Shown here: positions 62,214 through 64,000 of the stretch, piece by piece
Layout: each line of letters opens with the position of its first letter
Numbering within the stretch: the stretch's first letter is position 1
NCBI RefSeq assembly: GCF_002931075.1
Contig: NZ_PSTQ01000008.1
Span: 118,265-182,264 of the forward strand
DNA: 64,000 bases
Source of the DNA: Pseudoclavibacter sp. AY1F1
GTDB taxonomy: Bacteria; Actinomycetota; Actinomycetes; Actinomycetales; Microbacteriaceae
Direction: 5' to 3'
Program-made: the position numbers and the translations under genes
The notes under the pieces: model-generated
What the model was told of the DNA's origin: nothing
Seen by the model: the letters and a program-made list of their open reading frames with translations, nothing else
Databases searched by the model: none

Positions 62214-63905
62214 TCACCCAAGGACGTGATAGGCGAAACGAAGCAGCTCGGGACCTCGAGGCTCCTGCGCGCAGCTCAAGGTGAACCCGGTCTCTGAGGC
62301 TTCGACGTATGCCTGAACCATAGCTGCGGCGGCGTTCAGCGGCGTCATAGTCACCACAGGGGCGACCGAGAATTTTCGAGTGAATTGGACAGCCACTTGG
62401 CCCCCGTTCGCCGGACTAGCGCTGACCTGGAATTCGAGGACGCCTTTGACATCGTCCCCAACAATTGAAGCGTTGGAAGTAGCAGGGCTGAGGGTGCGAA
62501 CAGCCGCGGTTCGCCCATCGGAACAGACATGCCCACTCACGACTTGGTCGCCAAGGACTACGAATGGCATGCGCGTCGCCCGAGCATCACCGACGACCTC
62601 GGTGCCGTCTTCCCAGCTCGAGGGGTTCAACCAAGCACCTGCGCCATAGCCTGCATCGATCCGTATCGCCGTCTCCGTGTACCGAGTCAGAGCCGTGCCG
62701 TTCAACCAGAAAGAATCGCCGGCTAGGAGATGAATCAGCCCAGCGGACACGTTGCGTTCCCCCTGGCCAACGAGCGCGCCGCCCATGATCCGAACTCCCC
62801 CGGCATCCGGCTTCACGAGAGTCACTTGGTCGTGCTCGATTAGGAAACCAGGGCCGCCGAAAATCATGGGCGAGACGAAATCCACGCCTTGGACGTTGAA
62901 AATTCGAACCAGCGGCAACCGGTTTCCCGGCTTGGAGACGGAGTCCTCCGGTGATTCGATGTGTAGTCCATAAAAGCGCACCCACTGCACTTGCGCCCCG
63001 GTCGCGCCCGTACCTCCGATACTCAAGGCGGTTTCCGGCGCTCTCTCAATATGCAAGTTATAGATGTCCTGGTTGTTAGTATGCGAAGCCGAGCCAACAC
63101 CATCAACGGACCGGATTCGCACCGCGGGCGAAGAATCCGTGCCGCAGTTGTCTACCCAAATATCTCGCATTACGCCGTTATTTGCCCTCGCAATCTCGAG
63201 ACCAACGTCATTGACGCCGATCACGCGTACCGCGCAGATATTGCCCTCGAAAGCCTCCGTGCGAAGCCCAACACCCGACATCCCACGTCCGTCTATCGTT
63301 AGTCCGCGGATACTGGCACCTGCGCCAACAAGGTCGACAACAGGCCGAACCCCATCGGACCCTTGGGGCCTGCGCAGTTGCACGCCTCCGTAGGCATCGT
63401 CGCCCGGGCTTGTAGCTCCGAAGCGAGCCCCATCACCAGCCCAGCCTTCGATGGCTGTCTTTGCGGGAAGTTGCAAACCCTCGCAGACGTAGGTCCCGGG
63501 GCGAAGCCGAACCACGTCGCTATTTCGGGAGGCCGCATTGATCTTCTCTTGTATGTACGAGGTCGAGTTTGACTCGCCCACAAATGCGAGCTTCCCAACC
63601 GCTTCCTCGAACGGTACCTGCGAGATCGGCATTTTCCCGTCGATCTGAAGCTCGGCGACGCCCCCAGGGACTCCCTTTTGACTTTGCGGAACCTCTCCGA
63701 CATCTTTGCTTGAGATCTGCACGAGTCGAGCAGCTTCCAGAACCGAAGCTGTGGCCAGACCGCCCAACGCTGCAGCGCTCAGCAAGACTGCTCGACGTCC
63801 GTCAACTCCTGGCTCAGGAACGGACTTCTGACGTGTCTTCTTCCGAGAAGGGCGAGGGTTCTCGTGAGAAGAATCGGACGCTTTCGCCTCTGCCGCGTCC
63901 CCCAT
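62214..63905 (-). CDS. Right-handed beta-helix (pectate-lyase-like) exported protein
   Basis: 563 residues. A basic N-terminal head leads to a Tat-like signal (VDGRRAVLLSAAALGGLATA, RR near 37-38) with no good cleavage site, so it could be membrane-anchored. A linker follows, then SYIQEKINAASRNSDVVRLR with PGTYVCEGLQLPAKT, and repeated beta-helix turns (ASIRGLTIDGRGMSGVGLRT, ICAVRVIGVNDVGLEIARAN, MRDIWVDNCGT). A C-terminal beta-sandwich ends it. The fold is typical of pectate lyases, phage tail spikes and glycan-binding enzymes, but no catalytic residues can be named. It lies in a surface-glycan region and may act on that glycan. Its ATG shares a base with the stop of the next gene. Confidence 0.82.
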   Translation of the reverse strand: MGDAAEAKASDSSHENPRPSRKKTRQKSVPEPGVDGRRAVLLSAAALGGLATASVLEAARLVQISSKDVGEVPQSQKGVPGGVAELQIDGKMPISQVPFEEAVGKLAFVGESNSTSYIQEKINAASRNSDVVRLRPGTYVCEGLQLPAKTAIEGWAGDGARFGATSPGDDAYGGVQLRRPQGSDGVRPVVDLVGAGASIRGLTIDGRGMSGVGLRTEAFEGNICAVRVIGVNDVGLEIARANNGVMRDIWVDNCGTDSSPAVRIRSVDGVGSASHTNNQDIYNLHIERAPETALSIGGTGATGAQVQWVRFYGLHIESPEDSVSKPGNRLPLVRIFNVQGVDFVSPMIFGGPGFLIEHDQVTLVKPDAGGVRIMGGALVGQGERNVSAGLIHLLAGDSFWLNGTALTRYTETAIRIDAGYGAGAWLNPSSWEDGTEVVGDARATRMPFVVLGDQVVSGHVCSDGRTAAVRTLSPATSNASIVGDDVKGVLEFQVSASPANGGQVAVQFTRKFSVAPVVTMTPLNAAAAMVQAYVEASETGFTLSCAQEPRGPELLRFAYHVLG

Positions 63906-64000
63906 CAGGTGTTGAGGACTCCTTGCGCGGCGGCGTCTTCGAGTGCATCGAGCCAGGGCCGCATGGGTGGAACCCCCGCGTTCGTCCAGGCGTCGTGGCC
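63905..64000 (-). CDS. C-terminal end of an unidentified protein (cut by window edge)
   Basis: Only the last 31 codons are visible: AWTNAGVPPMRPWLDALEDA followed by AAQGVLNT and the stop. CAAGGAG inside this end lies about 13 bases upstream of the beta-helix gene ATG, and the two genes overlap by one base, so they form an operon. A glycosyltransferase or other glycan enzyme is possible, but nothing here identifies it. Confidence 0.6.
   Translation of the reverse strand, partial: GHDAWTNAGVPPMRPWLDALEDAAAQGVLNT

Overview
The window is high-GC, with the dense, strongly G/C-ending codon use of an actinobacterium. Several features fit a Microbacteriaceae-like soil or plant-associated bacterium: an LCP envelope protein, Tat-exported proteins with an AW-x-x-P signal core, LATTG-type wall-sorting signals, DUF3618 and holin-superfamily stress proteins, and a TRAP transporter beside MsmEFG-type sugar transporters. 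The genus is inferred. I see no rRNA, tRNA, integrase, transposase or CRISPR.

Layout. Positions 1-5221 hold the N-terminal part of a polyprenyl-phosphate sugar transferase, an LCP protein, two Tat-exported unknown proteins and an AraC-type regulator. Positions 5556-13694 hold a lipoprotein of the GH114 fold and an operon for Amadori compounds: a FrlB-like SIS deglycase, a FrlD-like PfkB kinase and a polyamine/opine-type ABC importer. A divergent LacI regulator and two GAGAACGTTCTC operators lie beside it. Positions 13728-16595 carry a LuxR regulator, a divergent Tat-exported protein and a LuxR pseudogene that has lost most of its HTH. Positions 16824-21114 are a stress-type group with manganese catalase, a protein with 11-residue LEA-like repeats, a holin-superfamily protein, a DUF3618 protein and a 61-residue repeat protein. 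Positions 21269-23535 hold a TupA-like ATP-grasp protein and small unknowns.

Positions 23540-47031 are a large locus for a uronic-acid polysaccharide. One arm (23540-35262) has a GH88 unsaturated glucuronyl hydrolase, a DUF2264 hydrolase, a heparinase II/III-like lyase, an MsmEFG-type importer, a DUF624 membrane protein, an FAH-fold enzyme and a DeoR-HTH/LacI-fold hybrid regulator. After an apparently unrelated terC gene under a manganese riboswitch, the second arm (36986-47031) has a GH35 beta-galactosidase, KdgK, KDPG aldolase, KduD, a zinc dehydrogenase, a TRAP transporter, KduI and an IclR regulator. Together they would cut the polymer, import oligomers and monomers, and turn unsaturated uronates through DKI, DKII, KDG and KDPG into pyruvate and glyceraldehyde 3-phosphate.

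Positions 47179-57629 are mostly surface proteins. Three have LATTG sorting signals: a PT-repeat protein, an 1881-residue PKD protein and a PAP2 phosphatase. Positions 58095-64000 form an envelope-glycan region with an acyltransferase-3/SGNH protein, GalU, RmlA and a Tat-exported beta-helix protein.

The points most worth following are in-frame palindromic insertions inside two glycan-degrading enzymes, the repeated pairing of regulators with Tat-exported unknown proteins, the hybrid regulator with helically phased direct repeats, and a duplicated sorting-signal-plus-hairpin 3' end shared by two wall proteins.
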